A stretch of 49,888 nucleotides of DNA from Nemertoderma westbladi (taxonomy: Eukaryota; Xenacoelomorpha; Nemertodermatida; Nemertodermatidae): contig JAUCBJ010008869.1 in NCBI GenBank assembly GCA_032718475.1, forward strand, positions 1-49,888. The letters are read 5' to 3'. Shown here piece by piece: positions 41,023-49,888 of the stretch (position 1 is its first letter; each line of letters opens with the position of its first letter). A program made the translations under genes and the position numbers. The notes beneath the pieces are model-generated. The model saw only the letters and a list, made by a program, of their open reading frames with translations, searched no databases and was not told the origin of the DNA.

Positions 41023-41333
41023 TAAAAGTAAGTCGGTAGAAAGAAAAGAGAAAGAATTCGAGTTAACGAGAGCGGAAGAGAATATGGTTGCGGAGAGAGA
41101 GAAAAGTGAGAAACAGGATAGATTGAGGTGAATACGAGAGGAATTAACCGCGAGAGATTTAAGACGTGATCAGGAGAAAGGGGAGAGAGAAAAGGTCCAG
41201 AGAGAACCGGAGGAAAGAAAAGGAGGTCCAAAAACGATGAGGACAGCATGAGCAAGATGAGCGTGAGAAACGCAAGCAGGGTGAACAGAACAATGCGAAT
41301 GTGAGCAACGCGAGCTCAAACAATATGAATGAC
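41023..41333 (+). pseudogene. Charged coiled-coil coding sequence, 5' part (decayed)
   Basis: Purine-rich DNA whose frames read Glu/Arg/Lys-rich helix (for example EFELTRAEENMVAERE), with several stops and shifts. It resembles gag-type or structural coiled coils. The Ty3/gypsy element at 41334 interrupts it and the same character resumes at 44614. No start or gene end could be set. Confidence 0.45.
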
Positions 41334-41543
41334 TACTGTATAATGTTTACTAAGTATTTACTTGTCCATAAACTGTCTTATATACAAGTCTATACTGTCT
41401 TATACATATACTGTCTTGTATACAAAGTAGTTAATACGACACAATACAAACAGCTGTACGGCACTGTAGTGTATAAAACTACAGTACTATTACTATGTGT
41501 ACACAATTACCCTTCACCAATACCCATAATTGAGATCATACCA
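41334..41543 (-). repeat. Ty3/gypsy 3' LTR
   Basis: About 210 bp, direct-repeat partner of 44424-44608. It contains extra short tandem CTGTCTTATA-like units that the 5' LTR lacks. Confidence 0.75.
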
Positions 41544-41559
41544 AGTCCTCTTTTTTGAG

Positions 41560-43460
41560 ATCCATATCGAAACCAGGTGGATCTTACCAAGATGGGTTGT
41601 GGTGAAGCAAATCTAGTAATCTCCCAGTTTATGGTACTGTAATCGATCTGGTTTGATGTGTGAACGATTTCTACGCCAAACAGTAATTGCCGCGTTTGGT
41701 TGGGAATTCGATATTTCCTTATTGCCTGGAGGAGATTGCATATGTCGCCATAAACAATGCAGTAGTAGCTAGCGTACTGGAAGAAATCGGTACTGAAGCA
41801 AAACCCCGAGATGGAACAACATGCTGCAGCATAGGTTCAATGTAGCATAGGCTGTAGCTTATAAGGGTTGATAACTTTAACACTCAGTACATGCTTCTAT
41901 GGTTTACTTTTGGTCAAAACACGCATTGACGAGCACAGCGTTTGGTTCTTTCTATGCCCTGATGGCTGGCATGCAGTTTTCGTAAAACATCCTATACAGC
42001 TGAAGGTGGAAAAACTAACTGCTGAGCTCAAAGTATTAGGCCATCTTTAACGGAAATTTCGTTTTGTAATTTTGTAAATTGATTAATATAATTATTGTTG
42101 TCGACATTATTTGTGAAACTATTAACAACTGCGTTTATAAGCTGTTGATAATCAGGATCTACGTTAGCAGAATCTTGCAATTTTTCTAGAGTTAAATCAG
42201 GAATGTTATGTATAGCTTCTTCTATGGCATTGGCGAATAAAACTGCCTGTTCAACTAATAATGATTCAGACTCTTCGATTTCCACATCTATACCTTCAAT
42301 GGGTGCCCGGGAGAGCGCATCTGTGATGGCGTGGTCTTTTCCTTTTTTCCAAACTGCATTGAATGTATGACGTCAATTTTGATCAATAATTTAATGTCCG
42401 GCTGTTGTCGTTATCAACTAATCTGTATTTGATAAATATAGACTCCAACGGTTGGTGATCTATAACCACAGGGAAATCAGGGAGTCCAACCCTGATATAA
42501 ATGGCATTTCCGAATAGACCACAAAATCGCCAAAGCTTCTAGTTCTATCATTGCGTATCTTGTCTCTGTAACTTTTAAAAACCGACTTCCACATTGGATG
42601 AGTCTCCAGTTAGTTATCAGATTGTTTTTGTAGCTAAAAGAACCCGAGTCCAAACGTCATTGAAGCATCAGTTTGGAGAACTGTCTCACAAGAGGGATCA
42701 AACATTCCCAATATCGGGGTATACCCAACACCAGAAGGGTTTTAACTTCTTTGAATGCAATGGGACAATTTAATTCACTTTTTGTGCTGATTAGCTTTCG
42801 TAGTTGGCTTACTGCAATTGCTATTGGAGAACTAAACGAGCTCAATTGGTTTACAAGGCCAAGAAAACTACGTAGATCAGACGTAGTAGTTAGTATTGGG
42901 AATTCTGCTATAGCCTTTAATTTAGTTCCATTGACTGAAATGTTACTTGAGAAATTTTGTAGCCGACAAAGTTGATTTCTTCTGCACAGAGAACGGATTT
43001 ATGTTTACTAACAGTGATGTTAGTCATGTATAAAGTTCTAGAACTACATACCAATCGAATGAAGCTTTGTAATTTGGGAGCACCTATACCAATGTCACCG
43101 ATTACCTATTGTAGATTTAGGTCTATGAGTGCACTATCCCCACGGAAAGAGTAGCTGTCTCTAGCTGTGGAAACAAAACCCGTCGGTGACCGAAGAAATT
43201 GAAATTTGCCGAAAGGGTTTATAGAAATCGTCAAATTTTGACCTGAATTATCGAGAGGCATTTGCCAATAACCTTTCACAAAATTTAGTTTTAAAATAAA
43301 ACTTGTCATCATTGGCGAATCCCGCAATGGTCTCTGTGGGAGTTTTGGTATGGTAAGACGTTCTCAAGACTTGTGCATTTAATTTCGAAAGATCAACGCA
43401 AAGTTGAGTATCGCCGTTCGGTTTTGGTGGCACTACAATAGGGTGGCACCATTTTTGTGT
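41560..43460 (-). pseudogene. pol: Ty3/gypsy pol remnants: reverse transcriptase, RNase H, integrase
   Basis: Minus strand, in order: LCVDLSKLNAQVLR and GYWQMPLD (43440-43220) of the reverse transcriptase; LRSFLGLVNQLSSF (near 42870-42830) of the thumb; an LQTDAS RNase H start (near 42680-42660); and DALSRAPI before integrase (near 42310). An HASHQGIERTKRCARQC zinc-binding HHCC motif of integrase lies near 41940-41980. The pieces lie in different frames; the YxDD active site is not readable and a Trp codon after the HHCC motif is now a stop. It is a clear relic. Confidence 0.82.
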
Positions 43461-43865
43461 GAATAGCGTAAGGTTTGGCGTCGGGTTTGTGTGTGATTTA
43501 CATGGGGGATCCTACTATATGTTGCCTTTCATTGGGCGTATTTTACCAGAGCATTAAATACTGAATGTAATTTTTCAGTTATTTCATCGCTGGTTATTGG
43601 TAATAATCGTTAAACTCATAAAACCATTGGTAATAAGTGACAGTCTTCGGGTAATGTTTCAATCTAAGTATCCTAGATGGCCAAGTTTCAGAAAAATCAG
43701 TGATAGGTAGCAACCAATGACGTCATAACAAACAACAAAATACTGTTGTCGTTGAATGGTTACCAACAGCAACGGTTGCCTTAAAGGTACCTGCCTGTTC
43801 TAGAACGTTTCCACCCACAGCCACAATACGGCAATTTAACTTTGCTTCAAATTTCAAACAATAAT

Positions 43866-44310
43866 CTAATTTATCGGCTCTCCTCCCAGCAGCTCTGGGG
43901 GTAAGCCACGTTGTGGTGGAACAGCAGCGGCTGCTATTTCGATTTCATGTTCCTGACGACGACCCTTTGAACCCTGGCTCAACTGTAGCTTCAAACTCAG
44001 AAAACTTTTTCTGAGCCTCACGAAGACGTTCTTCCATAACATCAATGTCCTTATCACTATCATCGGTTTAATAATCGGGGAGACACACGATACTGGAATC
44101 CGATTCCCGAAACCGTTCGAACTTCTTCGACCAGTCGAAGATCCGTGTCGATACTGACGTGGGAAATAAGCGTTCATCTAATGCAAACGCTGCATATTTC
44201 CTAATAGTATCCAAACCAGCGTTACACACACGCCCTTGTCACAGAAGCTTTATTTCCACGCCGGGAAGCTTTCAAACTGTGAAACTCTAACTTCGACGCC
44301 ATAAAATTAT
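43866..44310 (-). pseudogene. gag: Ty3/gypsy gag remnant
   Basis: Starts with a frame reading MASKLEFHSLKASRRGNK near 44300, shifts frame, and ends in a Pro-rich VPPQRGLPPELLGG stretch with a stop at about 43866. It lies just inside the 5' LTR. The assignment comes mainly from position; a zinc knuckle was not found. Confidence 0.5.
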
Positions 44311-44423
44311 TTTATATAATTAAAACATAGTTTATATTTACTGCAACTAATAATACTAAACAGTACACATTCTTAATTGCAAATGTAATATGATATTACG
44401 ATTATTTATGAGAAAACCCCCTG

Positions 44424-44608
44424 CGCCGTATAATGTTTACGAAGTATTTACTTGATATTAAGATACTATATCTCCATAAACTGTCTTATATATAAAGTAG
44501 TTAATACGACACAATACAAACAGCTGTTCGGCAATGTAGTCGGCACTATAGTACTATTGCTATGTACACAATTACCCTTCACCAATACCAATGAATGATA
44601 TCATACCA
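44424..44608 (-). repeat. Ty3/gypsy 5' LTR
   Basis: About 185 bp, partner of 41334-41543. The shared end runs TTATACNG on the minus strand. The primer-binding site next to it was not recognised. Confidence 0.72.
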
Positions 44609-44613
44609 ATGAC

Positions 44614-44790
44614 GTGAGCGTGAAAAGCTTGAAGAACGTGATTACAAAGAACAAAATGAGTTCAAGAGAATGAATTATTTGTTGGGGAAGAGAGAAAGAG
44701 AAGAAAGGGAGAGTGAGGAAATAAAATTAAGGGATGAAGAAATTATGGAGAAATATTGTTGAGAGAGAAATTAGATAAAGTAAAAGAGAG
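44614..44790 (+). pseudogene. Charged coiled-coil coding sequence, 3' part
   Basis: Reads REREKLEERDYKEQ and further RE/EE-rich helix to a stop near 44760. With the gypsy element and one ATGAC removed, it follows QRELKQYE at 41333 in the same frame, separated by a single stop codon. It was therefore one coding sequence before the insertion. Confidence 0.5.
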
Positions 44791-44873
44791 AGAGTTTGCG
44801 ATACAGAGAGAAGAAACTGTCTCCTCGAATGGCTTACTTCCAATCTTACTATAAAAAAAATTTACCCGGAATG

Positions 44874-44945
44874 TGAGTAAGAATTGAACACGGTACCTAG
44901 AGATTCCAAGTCCCACGCTCTCCCAACTGATCCACTCCGCGCCAT
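44874..44945 (-). mobile_element. tRNA-like SINE head, family C
   Basis: Minus-strand TGGATCAGTTGGGAGAGCG (A box) and GTGTTCAATTC (B box), with an anticodon-arm-like GGACTTGGAATC between them. Acceptor ends do not pair, so it is not a tRNA gene. Confidence 0.6.
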
Positions 44946-45196
44946 ATGAAGCCTTAAAACCAAAACCCAAATGGAAATTATTAACAGCTGCAATAGCTGG
45001 ACATAGACTGAGATCTGAGCCAACTAGTAGGGAAATGATTGCTATGGAAACCCTACTAAGGGATAAGGAAATTATACAGAGTAAACCTACACAGAGAGAT
45101 ATGTGTCGATAAGTGGCGCCAATAACAGAAATTAGGCAGTAAGAGAAAACAAAACAGTAGGCCAATAAATCAGTATCCAGTACTCGGGTACGCATC

Positions 45197-45490
45197 AAAC
45201 TTCACCCGCAGAAAGCTTCGCCCGCGTCCAATCTTCGCCCAATAAACAATTATTGTGTTGGTTAGAAAAAGCCGTCTCAGTAACCTGCTCCTTTCCCTCA
45301 ATTTGTAACTAAAATGGTCACAAACACAAATCTTATTGGGTGAAGGTTGCACGTGGGCGAAGATTGCCTTCCGGGCGAAGATTGTACGCGGGCGAAGGTT
45401 GTACGCGGACGAAGGTTGTACGCGGGCGAAGGTTGTACGCGGACGAAGGTTGTACGCGGGCGAAGGTTGTACGCGGACGAAGGTTGCACC
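45197..45490. repeat. 17-bp minisatellite with an inverted partner flank
   Basis: GAAGGTTGTACGCGGAC repeats about eight times (45341-45488), alternating CGGAC and CGGGC so that the effective period is 34 bp. At 45197-45240 related units occur in the opposite orientation (CTTCGCCCGCG, CTTCGCCC). The dispersed 48-bp motif lies between. Confidence 0.8.
45250..45294 (+). repeat. Dispersed 48-bp motif, copy 5
   Basis: TTATTGTGTTGGTT, a spacer with GCCGTCTCAG, then TAACCTGCTCCTTT, flanked by the inverted minisatellite arms. Confidence 0.65.
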
Positions 45491-45889
45491 CAACCCTAGA
45501 CATCCAGCCCATCAAAGTGGGTTATTTCCCAATACTTACCTAACAGGTGCAGGAGGAGACAATAATATATTATTAACTATAGATGAAGATCTATAGTTTA
45601 TCGTCTATCGAAGAGCTATAGATGAAGAATAACCCAGTTGGAAATAAGATTGGTAGTCAGTAAGGCAATTAATATTATTGACCGCATTATATCAGACCAA
45701 AATAATTATTCTTATAACCCTAATAAATAATAAGTAGAATTAATCAAACAAACAAAGATACACAATAGTAGCGTGGTTGTTAACTTTGGGCCTCAGATTC
45801 CCTGACATTCTATGGGAAGTCAGTGGGAGCCACCCCAGATAGAGCGCAAGCTGCAGTCGTGGCACAACCTGGGCACACAGCACTAAAAA
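45491..45889. other. Intergenic, no gene seen
   Basis: Contains a perfect 9-bp-stem hairpin ACTATAGAT-GAAG-ATCTATAGT (about 45577-45598), partly repeated at 45609. Nothing else is supported. Confidence 0.4.
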
Positions 45890-46141
45890 GCTGCATTGCA
45901 GCTGCATTTTTAAGAATGCTGTGCCGGCTTGTCGGCAAAATTGCGCCGCCACAACTCCCTGTCACACATAACATCTTGCTAGATCTTCCGCAACGTCAAG
46001 GTCAGTGTCCTTTAAGATGCGTCTCAAGAAAGTCCCGGGCTGTCTACCATGCTTATTCATATTCACTCCATACGGCTGCCAAAGTACAAGATTATGCACT
46101 GGCTGGTCCTCACGTCACGGCGAAAGGAATATCCTACAAGT
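45890..46141 (-). mobile_element. RTE-like LINE copy, 3' fragment of ~250 bp
   Basis: Matches the 3' end of the LINE at 34696-36507, with several substitutions and short insertions (for example near 46055 and 46115), so it is older. The last 13 bp of the family's 3' end are missing. Confidence 0.75.
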
Positions 46142-46503
46142 ATAGGTATAGGATATATTATTAATAATATATTAAGAGGATAGCATACTGGAAAATGTTT
46201 ATCCAGTGGCGGATGAATAGAGGAACAGAAATAGGACCAATACCCATTAGATATTAAGACAGCGGAGAAGGACATTAATAAAATATGAACAGCGAAAGAA
46301 ACTCGAAGACGAATTGACCAAACTTACATCAAGGAAACAAATTCGAAAGGATCGCACTATATGGATGCTATTTCCGATCATGGCTAAGGACACGATTAAA
46401 TAACGCACCAGAAGGGTTGGGCGTTACCTATCCAATAATTATACCTGAGCATAGTCACAGCTGGAGACGAAGATTATAGCTGACTGCCATTCCAAAGTTC
46501 AAC

Positions 46504-47022
46504 ATGGAGGAACGGAAGCAACAATGGCAGAGTTTAGGAGAAATTATTAGATTCAATCATTACGATTATGGTCAAGAATTATATAAACCCATGAATAACT
46601 TGCAAATGCATAATGAGAGAAAGGGTAGAACAATAATAATGGCACCAAATCAGCCTAAGAAGTATTCAGATTTTTCTGGAAGATGGTTGGAAAAATACCT
46701 ACCCACCTTACATAAGAGACAAAAGTGGCGTACCGAGAAGAGAGAGCTCAAAGTGAACGCTGACACATTAAAGAAATTCGATTGGATACTCACAAGAGTG
46801 GTATCAACCGAGTCGACACAAGAGTGGGTAAAACAAGTCAAATTATTTCATTCGACACGCCTCTGGGATCCATACCAAACCCCCGACTGGATATATCGAC
46901 TGCAGGAACCCTGGTCGACAGATTGTGACAGAAGGGAAGGCAGATATTATCTACTAAGGACATGCACAAGTAATAGTAGTAGCATTTCGAACTATGTAGA
47001 ACTGACGAAATCTAATCATTAG
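46504..47022 (+). CDS. Hypothetical 172-residue ORF
   Basis: An ATG-started frame, Trp- and Arg-rich in the first two thirds (for example DFSGRWLEKYL and KKFDWILTRVV). There are no Cys clusters, signal peptide or membrane segment, and I recognise no family. Its weak codon bias and the retroelement-rich setting, with LINE copies on both sides, make an unidentified transposable-element protein the likeliest origin; chance cannot be excluded. Confidence 0.3.
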   Translation: MEERKQQWQSLGEIIRFNHYDYGQELYKPMNNLQMHNERKGRTIIMAPNQPKKYSDFSGRWLEKYLPTLHKRQKWRTEKRELKVNADTLKKFDWILTRVVSTESTQEWVKQVKLFHSTRLWDPYQTPDWIYRLQEPWSTDCDRREGRYYLLRTCTSNSSSISNYVELTKSNH

Positions 47023-47502
47023 GGGGTGGTCAGGGGAATTGTGAATCCCCAAATTCCATTAGATTGATTGAGAGCATTATCAGGATGGGCCCAGGTTAGA
47101 ACATATATGTGCCTTGTCAGGCATGCCAGAATCAGATTTAAGTCAACACTCAAAGGAGGCCAGAAGTAGTTGTAGGGTGGAGAGTCCGGGAGAAGTCATA
47201 ATTGGAGCAGAGCTAGGCTACAACCATAGCAGTGCCAAGGCAGAATCATAGCAGTGCCAGGACTGAACCAGAGAAGGGATTGGGAAGAGCTTGGCCAGTA
47301 ACCAGATCAGATCTTATACCATTTCACCTGTAAGACCAGTGAACCAGTCTATACTACTTCATCAGACTGATTCAGACCAGTACCAGAGGATTGTACTTTG
47401 GTACAGAACAACAGCAGTGTAAGAGTAGATCGAGTTCATGCCAAAACAGATAAGTAGTTACAGATCAGGAATATGAGGACCAGTGCATATGAGCAGTGTC
47501 AA
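47023..47502. other. Intergenic, no gene seen
   Basis: Rich in CCAG/CAGT words (ACCAGATCAG, GACCAGTACCAG), which suggests old low-complexity repeats. No ORF. Confidence 0.4.
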
Positions 47503-48952
47503 CTAGGATCGGCATGCTGCATTGCAGCTGCATTTTTAAGAATGCTGTGCCGGCTTGTCAACAAAATTGCACCGCCACAACTCCCTATCATCCATGACAT
47601 TTGCTAGATCATCCGCATCTTCAAGGCCAGTGTCCTTTAAGATGCGTCTCAAGAAAGTCATGGGCTGCCCACCATGCTTATTCGCCCGATGAGGCTGCCA
47701 AAGTACAAGATTATGCACTGGCTGGTCCTCACGGCGAAAGCAATGTCCTGCAAAGCGGAGGCGATTTTGTTCTAGTGTCAAGCTTGGGGGACCCAATGAG
47801 ACACCTCCAAAGTTATATAGTGTCTGGTTGGAGATGTGTACATTGTACTTGACACAATGAACCCGGCGTAGCATTCTTGTGAATGTGCCATCCAGAGATT
47901 TGGTGTCCTCAGCAGTTAGAGCCCAGCATGGACTCCCGTAGAGGAGTACTGGAACTACTGCTGCTCTAAATAATCGGACCTTAAGTTTCCGATTAATTCT
48001 CGGTGACTTCCAAATCCTGGAAAGTTTATTCAAGGCTGCCCATGCCTTTCCCTTACGTATTCGAAGGTCCTCATCTGACTTCCGGATCCATGATCCCAGG
48101 TAACATAAGTCGTCCACATGCTCAAGCATACCATCCTTTGAGCTTATGCTCATCCGATCAGAGACTTACTGAGGACTTTCAAAGTTAACTGTCAAAATTT
48201 TGGTCTTTCTGGAGTTAATAATAAGACCAACACTAAAAGCAGCATGTTCTAATGAGCTGAGCAGCCGTTGGGCTCCCTCTAATGATTCTGAGAGTACTCC
48301 TAAGTCATCAGCAATGTCTAGATCAGTTAGGTACTTGGCAGGATTTCCTCGACTTCTGGAGCCAGTAGGTGGAGTTATCATCACCCCATCAACATTATGA
48401 TGATCTTAGGACATGCGTAGAACATAGTCAACCACAATAATGAACAAGAATGGTGCAAGCGTGTCTCCTTGGAGGACGCCCCATGGTTCTGTGTCACCGT
48501 CAACAGTAGACACAAATGTTGTTGAACCATCGTATACTGATCTGATTGCTGCAATAATTTCATCAGGAATCCCATATAATGAAAGTATGCTGAACATGCG
48601 TGAGCGAGAGACTGAATCAAAGGCCTTGAAGAAGTCAAAAAAGATAACAGCCAGATGCCTGTCTTTCTTTTTTGATAATTCTTCAATTATCCTTCTAAGT
48701 GCCAAAATGGGCTCCATGGTCCCACGACCTTTACGGAACCCATTCTGATTTCCACGGAGCAGTCTCTCAATGGGATCCCTGATGTGATTTAATAGAATCC
48801 TATTGTATAGCTTTGCAGCAATCGAGATCAATGAGATTCCCCGAAAAGAACCATAGAGTGTTGGTTGCCCTTCTTGGGAACTGGCACCAACTTATTTGTT
48901 TTCATTTCTTGTGGGACTCTTGTTGTTCGGTACATGTCTACTATGATGGGAT
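47503..48952 (-). mobile_element. RTE-like LINE copy, 1.45 kb, inactivated
   Basis: Same family and strand as 34696-36507, with high identity by eye. It keeps the FADD-to-3'-end region, but FADD reads IADD (48310-48321). It also has a 12-bp deletion (near 48485), a stop in place of a Gln codon (near 48168) and further shifts. The 3' end CTAGGATCGG is intact; the 5' end stops at an ATT microsatellite (48953). No target duplication was found. Confidence 0.82.
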
Positions 48953-49204
48953 TTATTATTATTATTATTAATATAAATTTACACCATAACTTAGAACTGA
49001 ACAAAGACTGCATAGACAATTTAACTATAGTATTATATGGTGATGGGGTTTCCCCCATAAAAGATACATTACATACATTTCATACATTACTTAGTTTAAA
49101 ATATGAGTTAATAATTATTTAAGGTACATTAAAATACATCGAGTAAAAATTATTACTGTATGTAATTGGTCTAAAAAGGCCGTGCTAATTATGAGATTAA
49201 ACGA
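48953..49204. other. AT-rich region, no gene seen
   Basis: Begins with a short ATT microsatellite at the LINE's truncation point; nothing else could be supported. Confidence 0.4.
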
Positions 49205-49480
49205 AGAAGTTAAAAGGGTCAGAAGACAGGATGTTATATGAAATTAGATAGAAATATTTGTATTAAAATAAGATGAAATATATATATACGTATTAATAAA
49301 AGGGTCGGTCTCTGATGTCGTAAAAATGAGATTAAATATATGCGTATAAATTTAAAATGAGATGCAGTAAATACGTAATAAAAGGGTCGGTCTCTGATTT
49401 CGTAGAAATGAGATAAAATATATGCATATTAAATTTAAAATGAGATGCAGTAAATACGTATTAAAAGGGTCAGAGTGGAT
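49205..49480 (+). repeat. ~83-bp tandem repeat, about 3.3 copies
   Basis: AAAAGGGTC recurs with the AGGGT at 49215, 49301, 49383 and 49466. The middle two copies share TCGGTCTCTGATNTCGTA and TAAAATGAGATGCAGTAAAT. Confidence 0.8.
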
Positions 49481-49539
49481 GTGAAATGTAATAAAATTTG
49501 TATTAATTAAATAAAGCATTATAGAATATAAGTCGTTAT

Positions 49540-49888
49540 CTATGGGTATAAATCATCGAGACGAGAGTTATTATTTCTACAGTTCATCAAGACGCAGCTG
49601 CAGCACACCGACCAGCTACAAGGAATATCAATTGAGTAGTGTTTAATGAAGTACCTCCAAAATAAATCGATCAGACGAGATTTAAGCCCTACATGGTTTG
49701 TGAAATTGATTCGATTAGGTAATACATTTGCAATGTAAGGTACTCGGAACCAAAAGTTTTGTTCTGACTTGCATTTCTTCGGCCGCACAACATTAAATAA
49801 AATCCGATCATTTGAACGAGTATTTTGGTTTGATGGTCTGCTTAGTTTGAGGTGTTCTTCCCAGTTGATATCGCATTTTCCAGCGATA
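49540..49888 (-). pseudogene. Non-LTR retrotransposon ORF2, C-terminal end (partial)
   Basis: An open minus-strand frame runs from the window edge to a stop near 49540. It reads FWFRVPYIANVLPNRI, then a helical stretch, then CSWSVCCSC, matching the post-reverse-transcriptase tail of CR1/Jockey-type ORF2 (normally Trp-Asn-x-Leu-Pro; here Ala replaces Trp), ending in a Cys-rich segment. It is a different family from the RTE-like copies. The start lies outside the window. Confidence 0.62.

Larger units (their letters stand above)
41334..44608 (-). mobile_element. Ty3/gypsy LTR retrotransposon, degenerate, 3.3 kb
   Basis: LTRs at 41334-41543 (3') and 44424-44608 (5') begin TGGTATGAT on the minus strand and are flanked by ATGAC (41329-41333 and 44609-44613), a 5-bp target duplication. 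A purine tract AAAAAAGAGGA precedes the 3' LTR. Inside are gag, protease scraps, reverse transcriptase, RNase H and integrase start in the Ty3/gypsy order, with many stops and shifts and an internal deletion just before the reverse transcriptase. It is inactive. Confidence 0.85.

Noticed and set aside
44874-44945. Functional tRNA on the minus strand
   Set aside because: The acceptor stem has no partner and the anticodon stem is mismatched.
45341-45490. CRISPR-like array
   Set aside because: Units are contiguous 17-bp repeats without unique spacers, in a eukaryotic genome.

Overview
The window is nuclear DNA of an AT-rich invertebrate animal. The only conserved host gene is a spliced, single-copy-looking STIM (store-operated calcium entry sensor), with GT-AG introns of about 0.6-2.6 kb. 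Everything around it is transposable elements and tandem repeats. BEL/Pao and Ty3/gypsy LTR retrotransposons, an RTE-like LINE, tRNA-derived SINEs and several MITE types all point to Metazoa. The phylum cannot be fixed from the sequence; no vertebrate-type repeat was seen.

Layout. 1-7264 (minus): most of a BEL/Pao element, with an unusual Ala-rich coiled-coil ORF, then gag, zinc knuckles/protease and pol, broken by a 1.2 kb insertion and a frameshift in a C run. 7265-16600: repeat-rich DNA holding a TA-flanked MITE inside a tandem repeat, a 38-bp minisatellite, a 1.9 kb imperfect inverted repeat, a dispersed 570-bp repeat, a SINE and LINE scraps. 16645-22766 (plus): STIM, four exons and 737 codons, with a MITE-filled first intron. 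22767-31079: flanking DNA with SINEs, a 38-copy 46-bp satellite and a TTAA-flanked MITE. 31080-37507 (minus): a predicted secreted protein made almost only of Thr/Glu/Asp-rich nonapeptides (27-bp units), split by a 5'-truncated RTE-like LINE at 34696-36507. 37508-49888: four more LINE copies or fragments, a second 570-bp repeat copy carrying an insertion, a decayed Ty3/gypsy element nested in a sequence coding a charged coiled coil, minisatellites, a tRNA-like SINE and an end-of-window LINE fragment.

Functional links. STIM spans the ER membrane: a luminal EF-hand/SAM senses calcium, and cytosolic coiled coils with a basic tail gate Orai channels at the plasma membrane. The nonapeptide protein has a signal peptide and looks mucin-like. 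No operon-like or multi-gene pathway is visible.

The best candidates for something undescribed are: the nonapeptide-repeat gene, whose LINE insertion can be dated relative to the array by an exact 63-unit phase check; a dispersed ~48-bp sequence seen five times (TTTATTGTTTTGGTT, 16-18 bp spacer, TAACCTGCTCCTTT); and the extra upstream ORF of the BEL/Pao element.
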